A stretch of 35,744 nucleotides of DNA from Candidatus Zhuqueibacterota bacterium (GTDB taxonomy: Bacteria > Zhuqueibacterota > Zhuqueibacteria > Thermofontimicrobiales > Thiofontviventaceae): assembly GCA_016931935.1 (NCBI GenBank), contig JAFGDW010000237.1, forward strand, positions 1 to 35,744, given 5' to 3'. A program made the position numbers and the translations under genes. Numbering within the stretch: position 1 is the first letter of the stretch; each line of letters starts with the position of its first letter. The notes below the pieces were generated by a model. The model saw only the letters and a program-made list of their open reading frames with translations, searched no databases and was not told where the DNA came from. This document shows positions 28,029 to 35,744 of the stretch, piece after piece.

Positions 28029-28183
28029 ACCACGGATGAGACGGATAGATCGGATTTACAAGGAGTTGTAAAGCAAATTGCGGTGGTTTGCGGATTCTAA
28101 TCCGGCAATAATCCGTTAAAAACCAGCATAGCCGGTTAATGCGCTAAAGGACGCATCCACATTCAGTTTGATCCGTGTTCATT
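28029..28183. repeat. Dispersed-repeat remnant with CACGGAT/ATCCGTG ends
   Basis: The gap 28025-28472 has no gene. Its first part begins CCACGGATGAGACGGATAG and ends GATCCGTGTTCATT, so the ends are in inverted orientation. Between them lie short GC-rich inverted stretches around AATCCGGCAATAATCCG. The CACGGAT-type ends resemble common non-coding intergenic repeats of environmental bacteria. Confidence 0.4.
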
Positions 28184-28213
28184 AAAAAAACTAAAGTATC
28201 CATTCAGCCTTGC

Positions 28214-28380
28214 TGTCATTCCGGCACGCCACGGCGCATCTACGACTGGATTCCGCGTTTTCTGCGGAAGGAATGCTGGGATAACCTTAATCTCTACGTT
28301 TGGATGAATGAGATTCCGGTATTCTGCTCAAAAACGGCGAAAACCGGCTTACAGTCCCGATGTTTTCCCGGGGAATGACA
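28214..28380. repeat. MITE-like repeat with TGTCATTCC/GGGAATGACA ends
   Basis: A 167-bp segment starts TGTCATTCCGG and ends CCGGGGAATGACA, a near-perfect terminal inverted repeat. An inner hairpin TTCCGC-GTTTTCT-GCGGAA follows ACTGGA. This matches the style of the widespread TGTCATTCC...GGAATGACA intergenic repeats. A 67-codon frame across it (28175-28378) is an artefact of the repeat. It separates the SDR gene from the glycosidase genes and could mark an operon boundary. Confidence 0.6.
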
Positions 28381-28472
28381 CACTATTATCTTCATTTGAT
28401 TATTGATAGAATTTAAAAGCATATTTCAAGTTTCTTGAGAATTGAAAATTATTCAGGTCAGAGAAAATTACC

Positions 28473-30515
28473 ATGATTGATGTCCAGGAACATATTTACC
28501 ACGATGATCCCAAAATCGGCCATTCGGATGCCCGCACCCGACTGAAAGACGCCTACTACTTTTTTCTGGGGAATGGCTTCATTTCGGCAGCAATTCAAAT
28601 AGCGCCAGCAGGTGAAGGAAGTCCAATGGGATTGTTAATTATGAACCCTGAACAATTAACGATGAAACGAGATTCGCTTACGTTAAGTCAGGAGTCAGGC
28701 CTTGAAAGGACGATCGTTCAAATTGTTGATCTTTCAACAAGCAAAACATTGGTACCGAGTAATATCGAAGCCGGTTGGGAAAATAAATCTGGTCTCCCTG
28801 CGGTGAGTTTGCAGTGGACAGTTGAAAATATCAAAGTAAACGAATTGTTCTTTTGTCCTGACAATGAAAGTGCATACATCGCAAGAAGAATAACGATTAC
28901 CAACCAGCATGATCAATCAAAAAAAATAAGGGTGACAACTGGTATCCCCGGTAAAAATATTGAAAAAAATGTCAAGCTTTTTCCAGCAGAAAAAATCACC
29001 ATCCACATAAAATACACATTAAACACAAATAAAAATAACGTATCAATCAATGCGATTCCGGAAACAGTCCCTTCGGGCACCGCTATCGACTATTGGAAAA
29101 ATACGACAGCGGTTTCATTTCACCATCCATTATTGGATCATTATCTGAACGCATCTTCTTATCAATTAAAAGGAGTTGTTTCCAATGCCGGAAAAGTGGA
29201 TGCCAGCATTTGGCAATATAATCGGGAATGGGTGCGGGATCATTCGTTTATGGGAATTGGGCTGACGTTAGCTGGGCATCATGAAGCTGCCGGGGTTTTG
29301 CTCGAACGTCTGCTAACACAATTTGTTTCCGAAAAAGGCGACACATACGATTCCAGTGAAAATCGTGAGCCGGAGGATGTTGAACTGGATCAAAATGGCA
29401 TTTTGATTTATGCGCTTAAAACTTATGCACTTTGGAGTGGTGATTTCGACCTTATTGCCAGAAACTGGCCGAAGATTGTTAAAGTCGCGGATTATCCATT
29501 TCAGGATACTTTTGTGCACAAATCGGCAGGATTATTTCACAATTGTCGTGAATTCTGGGAGCGTCACAAAATATTTGGAATTCAGGATGGATTTGAGTTA
29601 ATGTACCAGTTTTTTCCTGCCATTGGTCTTAATGCAATTGCTGCGCTGGCCCGGATACTGTCGAAGAATGGATCAGATCGCTGGGATAAACTGGCAGACG
29701 AATTGAAACAGTCGATACTATTTCATCCTGAATATGCGCTTGTTGACGAGCGTGGATTCATCAAACGCCGGCTGCTGAATGGTGACATTGAAGAGATCAT
29801 TCATCCTGAAAAAGAAACCGGATTACCGGATGTTGTACCGCTAATGGCTGAAATCGAACATTATCTTAATCCGGATACGTCAAACGTGCTGCCAATTGCG
29901 CATCGTTTTGTTGAACCGGATTCTGAGATCGCAAAAGCGACGATGAAAAGTATGGCAATACTTTGGAATCAACACTGGACGGATGGTGGTTATGGCCGCT
30001 ATCATGCCAGCTCCGAGGCGGATTCTCGCGGGGCATGGCCGTTTGCCTCGTTATTCATTGCACGGGCAGCGGTTGAAATGGGAGATTATGAAAAAGTATG
30101 GAAAATTTTAAATTGGTTGAACAGCATTCCCGGTTCGGTGTCAGGCGCCTGGTTTGAAATGTACGGCCAGCGGATTGCGCCACCGTTCGCGCAAGTTGGC
30201 ATCACACCCTGGACGTGGAGTGAAATGATTGTGCTATTAATCCACCACATATTGGGAATTCAACCTGAAGAAAATTATATCAGGATCAGTCCCAGATTGC
30301 TGCCTGGCGTTAACAATGTTGAGGGGAGTCTACCAATCAGGAATAATCGACTGTTTTTGGATATTGAAGTTGATGATGAGTTATCATCGCATTCATTAAA
30401 ATCGAATGTCAAGCTTATCAATACGTCACAACATGAAATTTTTGTTCCATATTTAGATGAAGATATCTTTATTGAAGGAAGCATCCCATCAATTAAAAGT
30501 GAGTTACGTAATTAA
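28473..30515 (+). CDS. Six-hairpin (alpha/alpha)6 glycosidase-like protein
   Basis: 680 residues without signal peptide, so cytoplasmic. Residues about 1-220 are a beta-rich N-terminal domain, and about 230-620 look like an (alpha/alpha)6 barrel as in GH15/GH63-type enzymes. Residues 250-256 are NREWVRD, a motif typical of the substrate-side loop, followed by HSFMGIGLTLAGHHEAA; later NQHWTDGGYGRYHASSEAD, WPFASLFIARA and TPWTWSEM mark further barrel helices. A short beta tail follows. GH15-like glucoamylases and uncharacterised relatives share this layout, and the exact family and bond are unknown. A weak AGAGA lies 11 bases before the ATG. The alpha-mannosidase homologue starts 47 bases downstream, so the two probably act on the same glycan. 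Confidence 0.72.
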   Translation: MIDVQEHIYHDDPKIGHSDARTRLKDAYYFFLGNGFISAAIQIAPAGEGSPMGLLIMNPEQLTMKRDSLTLSQESGLERTIVQIVDLSTSKTLVPSNIEAGWENKSGLPAVSLQWTVENIKVNELFFCPDNESAYIARRITITNQHDQSKKIRVTTGIPGKNIEKNVKLFPAEKITIHIKYTLNTNKNNVSINAIPETVPSGTAIDYWKNTTAVSFHHPLLDHYLNASSYQLKGVVSNAGKVDASIWQYNREWVRDHSFMGIGLTLAGHHEAAGVLLERLLTQFVSEKGDTYDSSENREPEDVELDQNGILIYALKTYALWSGDFDLIARNWPKIVKVADYPFQDTFVHKSAGLFHNCREFWERHKIFGIQDGFELMYQFFPAIGLNAIAALARILSKNGSDRWDKLADELKQSILFHPEYALVDERGFIKRRLLNGDIEEIIHPEKETGLPDVVPLMAEIEHYLNPDTSNVLPIAHRFVEPDSEIAKATMKSMAILWNQHWTDGGYGRYHASSEADSRGAWPFASLFIARAAVEMGDYEKVWKILNWLNSIPGSVSGAWFEMYGQRIAPPFAQVGITPWTWSEMIVLLIHHILGIQPEENYIRISPRLLPGVNNVEGSLPIRNNRLFLDIEVDDELSSHSLKSNVKLINTSQHEIFVPYLDEDIFIEGSIPSIKSELRN

Positions 30516-30562
30516 CTTTTCCCATTAATCCGAAAATTGACTTCTAACGAAAAGGAACCTGA

Positions 30563-33343
30563 ATGGCTAAAAAGGAAAAAAAATATACGATTCATGTCGT
30601 ATCGCACACTCACTGGGATAGAGAATGGCGATATCCGTTTCAGGAATTCAGAATGCTGCTTATCGATATGTTCGATGAGCTTTTAAACGAGTTGAAGACA
30701 AATCCTGATTTTAAATATTTCCTTTTGGATTCTCAAACCATTCCGCTTGAAGATTATCTCGCTATTAAGCCTGAGAAAGAGGGTGAATTAAGACATTTTG
30801 TCGAAACCGGGCAAATTCATATCGGACCCTGGTATACTCTTCCTGATACGCCGGAATTGAGCGGTGAATCTTTGATACGAAATTTATTGACTGGTATTAA
30901 AATTACCGAAGAGTGGAAAGGCCAAAAATGGTCCGGGTATAGTCCGTTTTCATTCGGTCAATCATCGCAAATGCCGCAAATATATAAAGGATTTGGACTG
31001 GACCACATATTTTTCTACCGAGGCAATAATAACAGAGTCACCAAACAGGAATTTATTTGGGAAGCGCCCGATGGCAGTCAAATTCTTGGGATGCGCTCGG
31101 TGAATCCATACGGACGTGCAAACTGGTACGTTCATGTCCATCGACCACTCTCGTTAAATAAGTGGCCCAATAACTGGGAATACCGCTGGAGTGAGAGACA
31201 GTTACCATTTCACCCCTGCGATGAAGAACTTCATGGATTTGACTATTGGCTGCTTGAAGGAAATTATGCTAAAAATCTTTTTCTCGAAAATTTGGCAACC
31301 GCGCTGGATGAAATCAAGACGAATGCAATTAAAGATGCGACCTGTGATCAATTATTGTACCTGGATGGAATGGATCAGGTTAATGCTAATCCGCGAACAC
31401 CTGAAATTATTAAACACGCAAATAAGTTGGGTACCGGTGATACATATATTCATAGTTCCTTTTATGATTTTGTGCATGCAGTGAAAGCCAGTGCCAAAAA
31501 TCTGAAGGTGATGAAGGGGGAATTTCGCTACACCATGGTGGATGGTATGTGGCAGAATCTATTCCCGGGGATGCTAAGCGCCAGAATGTATCTCAAACAG
31601 CAAAATCGGGAATGTGAAAATAAACTCCAAAAAAATGCGGATACCTGGGCGGCGTTGGCACATATTTTGGATATGGAATATCCTGATGGAATGATGGCTC
31701 TGGCATGGAAATATTTATTACAAAACCAGTCGCATGATTGCATCGCCGGGTGTAGCATCGATTCAGTGCATGAAGATGGCGAGTACCGCAACCGGCAAAT
31801 CCGATCACTTGCTGATAACATCACGCGGAAATCCCTGGCACATATTATCAGAAATATTGACAACAGCCAATTGCCAGCAGATGCGATTTGTATGATTGCA
31901 TTTAATCCCACACAATATTGGAGAGATGAAGTTGTCAGTGCCATCATCGATATCCCGGCAGAAACAAATGCACAATGGTTTAAAGTGGAAGACGTTGACG
32001 GTAATGAATTACCGGTCCAATTTGTCCGAAATTTTAACTGTGGACCAATCATTAAAAATCCCTATGAATTTCCGGTATTGTACAAGGCAAAGCGATTTTA
32101 TTGCTATATTCAAACCAGCAATGTACCGGGATTAGGCTACAAAACATTTGTAATTAAACCGCAGCAAGGTGGCAAGGTGAACTTTGGTACGTTGTCACCC
32201 CAAATAAATGTCATGGAAAATGAGTATCTCCAAATTGAAATTTTACATGATGGGCGGCTCAACATTTTAAACAAAGAAACCGGGGCAGAGTATAAAGGAT
32301 TACATTACTTTCAGGATCGATCAGAAGTTGGCGAACATGCCCAGCATCGTCCCGCTGATATGGATGAAATCATTACCAGCATCGGTACTTCAGCGGAAAT
32401 AACAAAAATTATGGATGGACCGCTGATTATTCAATACAAGGTTAAAGTAACGCTAATGCTGCCAAAAGATTCTTTTGCTGATCGCAGTCGGCGAAATCCT
32501 GAAAAAATACCCTATGATATTATTTCTTACCTGACGCTGAAAAAAGGCGCACGCTTTTTAGAAGTTAAAACCGAGCTGAATAATAATGTTCGTGATCATA
32601 AGTTGTGTGTAATGTTTCCTTCCGGCTATAGTAATGTTGAGAAATCCTATTCCGAAACTCATTTTGATGTCACTGAACGTGATATTAAGTTACCTGATAC
32701 CACAACGTGGAAAGAGCCGATGCTGCCATATTACCCCCAATACATGTTTTGTGGAATCGAAAATGGTAAAACCGGATTGGCGATATTAAATGTCGGATTG
32801 CCCGAGTATGCCGTTCATGAAGACATCAATCGAACCATTGGCTTAACGTTGTTGCGAACATATCGTTTCCCAATTATCGGAGCCGATCCTGAGGAGAATT
32901 CAGTCGACGAAACACAAGTCATGTGCCAATGCCTGCGTCCGTTCACGTTTGATTATGCAATTTATCCATATGAAGGTGATTGGAATCAGGGCAATGTATT
33001 TCAGTGCGCAAATATATTTAATTTAAAACTCCGGCTAAACCAGTGCGGCAGAAGCCACGGGACATTGCCGGCAGCCTTGCGTTTTATCGAAATTGAACCC
33101 GGAGAACTAGTCCTGTCCGCAATTAAAAAGTCGACCCGCAAAGACAGTTTAATTATTCGTGTCTTTAATCCGACAGAAACAACAGTCAAAGGCACAATCA
33201 AGTTCTGGCGACCGATAGAAAAAGTAAATCTGGTTGATTTAAATGAAAGCATTATATCTGAAATGGCTCCCCGGGAAAATGTTCTGGAAATAACAGCGAC
33301 AAAAAACAAGATTGTTACCATTGAGGTGTATTTGAAATCGTAA
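30563..33343 (+). CDS. GH38 alpha-mannosidase homologue lacking the usual catalytic Asp
   Basis: 926 residues, no signal peptide, near the length of bacterial GH38 enzymes such as MngB. The N-terminal catalytic domain opens with VVSHTHWDREW, where His17 and Asp19 are the expected zinc ligands; the third is His391 in NQSHDCIAGCSIDSVH. Asp271 in LDGMDQVN is a candidate acid/base. In the nucleophile segment the family reads x-D-x-FG, but here it is SPFSFGQSSQMPQ with Phe129 (TTT at 30947-30949) where Asp should be. That Asp is both nucleophile and zinc ligand in characterised members, so normal retaining hydrolysis is doubtful. The central and C-terminal beta domains look intact, with no frameshift. 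AAAGGAA lies 6 bases before the ATG. The fold call is certain; the activity is not. Confidence 0.9.
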   Translation: MAKKEKKYTIHVVSHTHWDREWRYPFQEFRMLLIDMFDELLNELKTNPDFKYFLLDSQTIPLEDYLAIKPEKEGELRHFVETGQIHIGPWYTLPDTPELSGESLIRNLLTGIKITEEWKGQKWSGYSPFSFGQSSQMPQIYKGFGLDHIFFYRGNNNRVTKQEFIWEAPDGSQILGMRSVNPYGRANWYVHVHRPLSLNKWPNNWEYRWSERQLPFHPCDEELHGFDYWLLEGNYAKNLFLENLATALDEIKTNAIKDATCDQLLYLDGMDQVNANPRTPEIIKHANKLGTGDTYIHSSFYDFVHAVKASAKNLKVMKGEFRYTMVDGMWQNLFPGMLSARMYLKQQNRECENKLQKNADTWAALAHILDMEYPDGMMALAWKYLLQNQSHDCIAGCSIDSVHEDGEYRNRQIRSLADNITRKSLAHIIRNIDNSQLPADAICMIAFNPTQYWRDEVVSAIIDIPAETNAQWFKVEDVDGNELPVQFVRNFNCGPIIKNPYEFPVLYKAKRFYCYIQTSNVPGLGYKTFVIKPQQGGKVNFGTLSPQINVMENEYLQIEILHDGRLNILNKETGAEYKGLHYFQDRSEVGEHAQHRPADMDEIITSIGTSAEITKIMDGPLIIQYKVKVTLMLPKDSFADRSRRNPEKIPYDIISYLTLKKGARFLEVKTELNNNVRDHKLCVMFPSGYSNVEKSYSETHFDVTERDIKLPDTTTWKEPMLPYYPQYMFCGIENGKTGLAILNVGLPEYAVHEDINRTIGLTLLRTYRFPIIGADPEENSVDETQVMCQCLRPFTFDYAIYPYEGDWNQGNVFQCANIFNLKLRLNQCGRSHGTLPAALRFIEIEPGELVLSAIKKSTRKDSLIIRVFNPTETTVKGTIKFWRPIEKVNLVDLNESIISEMAPRENVLEITATKNKIVTIEVYLKS

Positions 33344-33450
33344 GGTCGATGCTGCTGAAGTCGGCAATCAATCCAGCAATCAAAATTAATGTGATGACAT
33401 GTTTTAGTGAAAGTGGTTTTCAGATTGACTTCTTTAAACCTTCCCTAAAT

Positions 33451-33469
33451 CCCTTCCTTAAAGGAAGGG
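33451..33469. repeat. Short palindromic repeat CCCTTCC/GGAAGGG
   Basis: CCCTTCCTT (33451-33459) is the exact reverse complement of AAGGAAGGG (33461-33469), with flanking CTAAAT and ACTTAAGGG that suggest a longer degenerate repeat. It lies in the 211-base gap after the GH38 gene and could end transcription weakly, but no T-run follows. The rest of the gap shows no gene. Confidence 0.45.
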
Positions 33470-33554
33470 ACTTAAGGGCTAAATCTTAAAACCGCTTTAT
33501 GTCGAATCGAAATTGAAATAAATTCTTCAGGAATTCAGTTAATGAGCGAAACGA

Positions 33555-34772
33555 ATGGCAACGAATAAAGATAAGACGGTTAGCATTTTAATGGTTGGCA
33601 TTGGTGGCTATGGGTATTGTTATTTAACTTCCCTTTTGCAGGAATGTGAAGTTGATCAAATTCAAATTGTTGGTGTCGTTGATCCGATTGCCCGGCAATC
33701 GCCAGGATACGATGAACTTAAACGATTGCATATACCGATCTGCCCCCAAATTAGCGAATTCTATGCTGATGGTCGCATGGCAGACCTGGCAATAATTGCC
33801 TCACCGATCCAATACCACTATTTGCAGACACGTATTGCATTAAAGCACGGTACATATGTATTATGTGAAAAACCGGTGTCAGCGCTGGTTCAAGAAGTTG
33901 ACCAGTTAATAAAAATTAGAGATGATTCGAATAAATGGGTGATGGTTGGTTATCAGTGGTCGTACTCAAAGGCAATACAAGATTTAAAAAAGGACATTCG
34001 CGCCGGATTATTCGGGAGACCGGTGCGGCTAAAAACACTTTGTTTTTGGCCGCGGGGCGATGCCTATTATCAACGTAATAACTGGGCCGGAAAAATGATA
34101 GATAGTAACGATGCATGGATTCTTGACAGTCCTGTTAATAATGCCATGGCGCATTTTCTCCATAATCTTCTTTATGTTTTGGGGGAGGACACACATCTCA
34201 GCGCGATTCCCGAAACCGTGGTTGCCGAGATATATCGGGCAAATCCAATTGAAAATTACGATACGGCGGCATGCCGGATTTATACAGATCAGGGGACGGA
34301 GTTGCTTTTCTACGCTTCACATGCAACATTGGGTACAAAAGATGCTATTTTTAATTTTCAGTTTGAAAATGCTGTTATTTCGTTTAATGAATTTTCCGGA
34401 GAAATAATTGCTATTGATAAAAATGGCAAGGAAAAAAGCTACGGTTCTCCGGATGACGATCATCATTTCCTGAAACTGTTTGAAGCGATTGAAACAGTGC
34501 GCAATCCGAAGCCGATTGTATGTGGTCTCGAAGCTGCTCGCTCCCAGACATTATGCATGAATGCAATTCAGAATGCTGTTTCTGAAATTAAACCATTTCC
34601 AAAATCCCTTGTTCAGCGTGACGAACTTAAAAAACGATTTTGGGTAAACGGACTTGATAGCGCTCTATGCGATTGTTATCATAATAATGAGTTACCTCAT
34701 GAGGCTGGATGTACATGGGCTAAGCGAAATGAGACTTTTCAAATAAAAAAAGATTTTCAGTTCATTGTGTAA
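33555..34772 (+). CDS. Gfo/Idh/MocA-family NAD(P)-dependent oxidoreductase
   Basis: 405 residues, cytoplasmic. The N-terminal Rossmann domain (about 10-140) starts ILMVGIGGYGYCYL and has IVGVVDP; Lys and Pro of VLCEKPVSALVQEVDQL are the family catalytic EKP. The C-terminal alpha/beta domain carries His in NAMAHFLHNLLY at the usual catalytic-helix position. Members oxidise or reduce sugars, inositols and sugar acids; several make 3-keto-glycosides. The C-terminus is about 50 residues longer than a minimal member and rich in Cys and His (CDCYHNN, AGCTW), which I cannot explain. An overlapping ATG at 33542 is out of frame and stops after eight codons. It follows the GH38 gene and precedes the lipoprotein RidA. 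Confidence 0.9.
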   Translation: MATNKDKTVSILMVGIGGYGYCYLTSLLQECEVDQIQIVGVVDPIARQSPGYDELKRLHIPICPQISEFYADGRMADLAIIASPIQYHYLQTRIALKHGTYVLCEKPVSALVQEVDQLIKIRDDSNKWVMVGYQWSYSKAIQDLKKDIRAGLFGRPVRLKTLCFWPRGDAYYQRNNWAGKMIDSNDAWILDSPVNNAMAHFLHNLLYVLGEDTHLSAIPETVVAEIYRANPIENYDTAACRIYTDQGTELLFYASHATLGTKDAIFNFQFENAVISFNEFSGEIIAIDKNGKEKSYGSPDDDHHFLKLFEAIETVRNPKPIVCGLEAARSQTLCMNAIQNAVSEIKPFPKSLVQRDELKKRFWVNGLDSALCDCYHNNELPHEAGCTWAKRNETFQIKKDFQFIV

Positions 34773-34802
34773 AAATAATCAAAGATAAAGTGAGACGGAA
34801 TC

Positions 34803-35252
34803 ATGCGAAAAATGTATCTTGTTTTAGTTTGTGTTATTTCTACAGCGGGATGCCAGCAACAACAAATGCAGCGGCAAGTCATTGCTTCACCGGACGCGCC
34901 AGCCGCCATTGGGCCATATTCCCAGGCCGTCAAAATTGGAAACACCCTGTATCTTGCTGGCCAGTTGGGTTTAGATCCCAAAACTGGTAAATTCGCTGGT
35001 ATCGATTTCGAATCCCAGGCGCGTCAGGCGCTTGAAAATCAGAAAGCTATTTTAACTCACGCTGGTTTTACTTTGGAGGATGTCGTTCAATGCCAGGTGT
35101 TTGTAAAAGATTTGGATAATTACCCAACGTTCAATACAATCTATAAACAGTATTTCACCACGGATTTTCCGGCGCGGGCAGTACTGGAAGTATCCCGCAT
35201 CCCGGCGGATGGATTAATTGAAATTATGATGGTGGCTGTGAAGCCGAATTGA
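34803..35252 (+). CDS. RidA-family protein with lipoprotein signal
   Basis: 149 residues. The N-terminus MRKMYLVLVCVISTAGCQQQ is a signal peptide with a lipobox-like STAGC, so Cys17 is probably lipidated and the protein is membrane-anchored outside the cytoplasm. The rest is a complete RidA/YjgF domain: AAIGPYSQAVKIGNTLYLAGQ, FVKDLDNYPTFN, and FPARAVLEVSRIPADGLIEI with the key Arg that binds the carboxylate and the following Glu. RidA hydrolyses enamine/imine intermediates such as 2-aminoacrylate, normally in the cytoplasm. Export is unusual and matches the Tat-exported PLP enzyme encoded 12 kb upstream. GAGACGGA lies just before the ATG. Confidence 0.9.
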   Translation: MRKMYLVLVCVISTAGCQQQQMQRQVIASPDAPAAIGPYSQAVKIGNTLYLAGQLGLDPKTGKFAGIDFESQARQALENQKAILTHAGFTLEDVVQCQVFVKDLDNYPTFNTIYKQYFTTDFPARAVLEVSRIPADGLIEIMMVAVKPN

Positions 35253-35370
35253 TTGATTAACGGATTACTTTTTCGCATATCAATTGAATTGGCCATATAT
35301 TGCAGGTTTAGATTTTTGAGTTTAATCTGCTATTTGTTTATATTGTGGTAGGCACGGAGAGCATTTAGAA

Positions 35371-35744
35371 ATGACAGGACTTGAAAATTATAATCGGACA
35401 ATTAATTTCAACGGCCCAGCGTATCTTCCATGCTCCATTAAAGTGAATCTCGATTGGATGTATGAGAAGCACCCGGCCAAGCGCGAACGAATATGTGAGC
35501 TGGCAGCACAGTTCCCGGATGACCTGGTTGGCTGGGTAAACGCGGCATGTAATGCCACTGAGCCAGTGTGCCAGAATGGTGTCCAACGATGGACAGATGA
35601 ATGGCTGACAGAATGGGTGAATGATGGCCACGGGGCGAAGACGGACTCCTATCCATTAAGCCAGGGTTATCATTTACTTGATAATTACCCATTTCCAAAT
35701 CCATACCGTGAAGACCGATTCACTGAACCGGATAAACGGTTGAA
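35371..35744 (+). CDS. URO-D-superfamily protein (3' end outside window)
   Basis: The frame is open from ATG 35371 to the window end, 124 complete codons. GGAG at 35356 is a fair ribosome binding site. The N-terminus has the URO-D-like layout: RTINFNGPAYLPCSIKVN, then DEWLTEWVNDGHGAKTDSYPL and YPFPNP, matching the (R)-F-x-x-P-D-x-(I/L)-P and DxW...HPL...PDP pattern of uroporphyrinogen decarboxylase/MtaA-type proteins. The fold is a TIM barrel. True HemE is unlikely in this context; methylcobamide methyltransferase-like or unknown roles are possible. The decisive C-terminal half is missing. Confidence 0.62.
   Translation, partial: MTGLENYNRTINFNGPAYLPCSIKVNLDWMYEKHPAKRERICELAAQFPDDLVGWVNAACNATEPVCQNGVQRWTDEWLTEWVNDGHGAKTDSYPLSQGYHLLDNYPFPNPYREDRFTEPDKRL

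Noticed and set aside
28175-28378. 67-codon frame
   Set aside because: It lies almost wholly in a repeat with TGTCATTCC ends, a known source of spurious frames.
31528-32052. 174-codon frame on the - strand
   Set aside because: It is antisense to the well-supported GH38 gene, Cys- and Ser-rich without a recognisable fold, and a by-product of codon use on the + strand.
1-35744. CRISPR arrays, tRNA or rRNA genes, transposase genes
   Set aside because: I saw no regularly spaced identical repeats, no tRNA-like cloverleaf and no transposase motifs on either strand; only short non-coding repeat elements are present.

Overview
The window comes from an AT-rich genome of the FCB superphylum, most likely a Calditrichota/KSB1-type lineage rather than a classical Bacteroidia. 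Supporting this (family knowledge plus inference) are Reg_prop/Y_Y_Y hybrid two-component sensors, an Oar-type TonB-dependent receptor, a PorV-like protein, a GWxTD-domain protein and a surface protein ending in a FlgD/T9SS-like domain. Many genes also have strong AAGGAG-type ribosome binding sites, and there are sigma70-like TTGACA promoters and a LacI regulator, which are less typical of Bacteroidia. Every gene I accept lies on the + strand.

Layout. (1) 1-9005: two large propeller sensor kinases in tandem. The first is cut by the left window edge and ends in two receiver domains with no DNA-binding domain; the second is a complete one-protein two-component system ending in an AraC-type helix-turn-helix. 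(2) 9006-9734: a non-coding stretch with a perfect palindrome and a larger inverted repeat. (3) 9735-12126: a sugar-importer-type ABC ATPase with no permease genes beside it, then a LacI-family regulator. (4) 12127-12745: a clear promoter, a 22-bp perfect palindrome set in a row of CpG steps spaced exactly 6 bp apart (a probable LacI-family operator), and a long structured 5' leader. (5) 12746-19681: TonB-dependent receptor, large surface protein and PorV-like barrel, closed by a strong hairpin. (6) 19789-22520: GWxTD protein and a Tat-exported class V aminotransferase. (7) 22746-35744: a catabolic run of sugar isomerase/epimerase, Old Yellow Enzyme-type flavoprotein, FAD oxidoreductase, SDR, six-hairpin glycosidase-like protein, GH38 alpha-mannosidase homologue, Gfo/Idh/MocA oxidoreductase, lipoprotein RidA and a URO-D-family gene cut by the right edge.

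Working model (inference): the locus senses a glycan or glycoside in the periplasm (sensor kinases) and in the cytoplasm (LacI), imports it through the TonB receptor and its surface partner, and breaks it down with an unusually redox-rich enzyme set. The most notable single observation is that the GH38 homologue has Phe where the family carries its catalytic, zinc-binding Asp, while the other zinc ligands remain. Several intergenic gaps hold short inverted-repeat elements that look like dispersed non-coding repeats.
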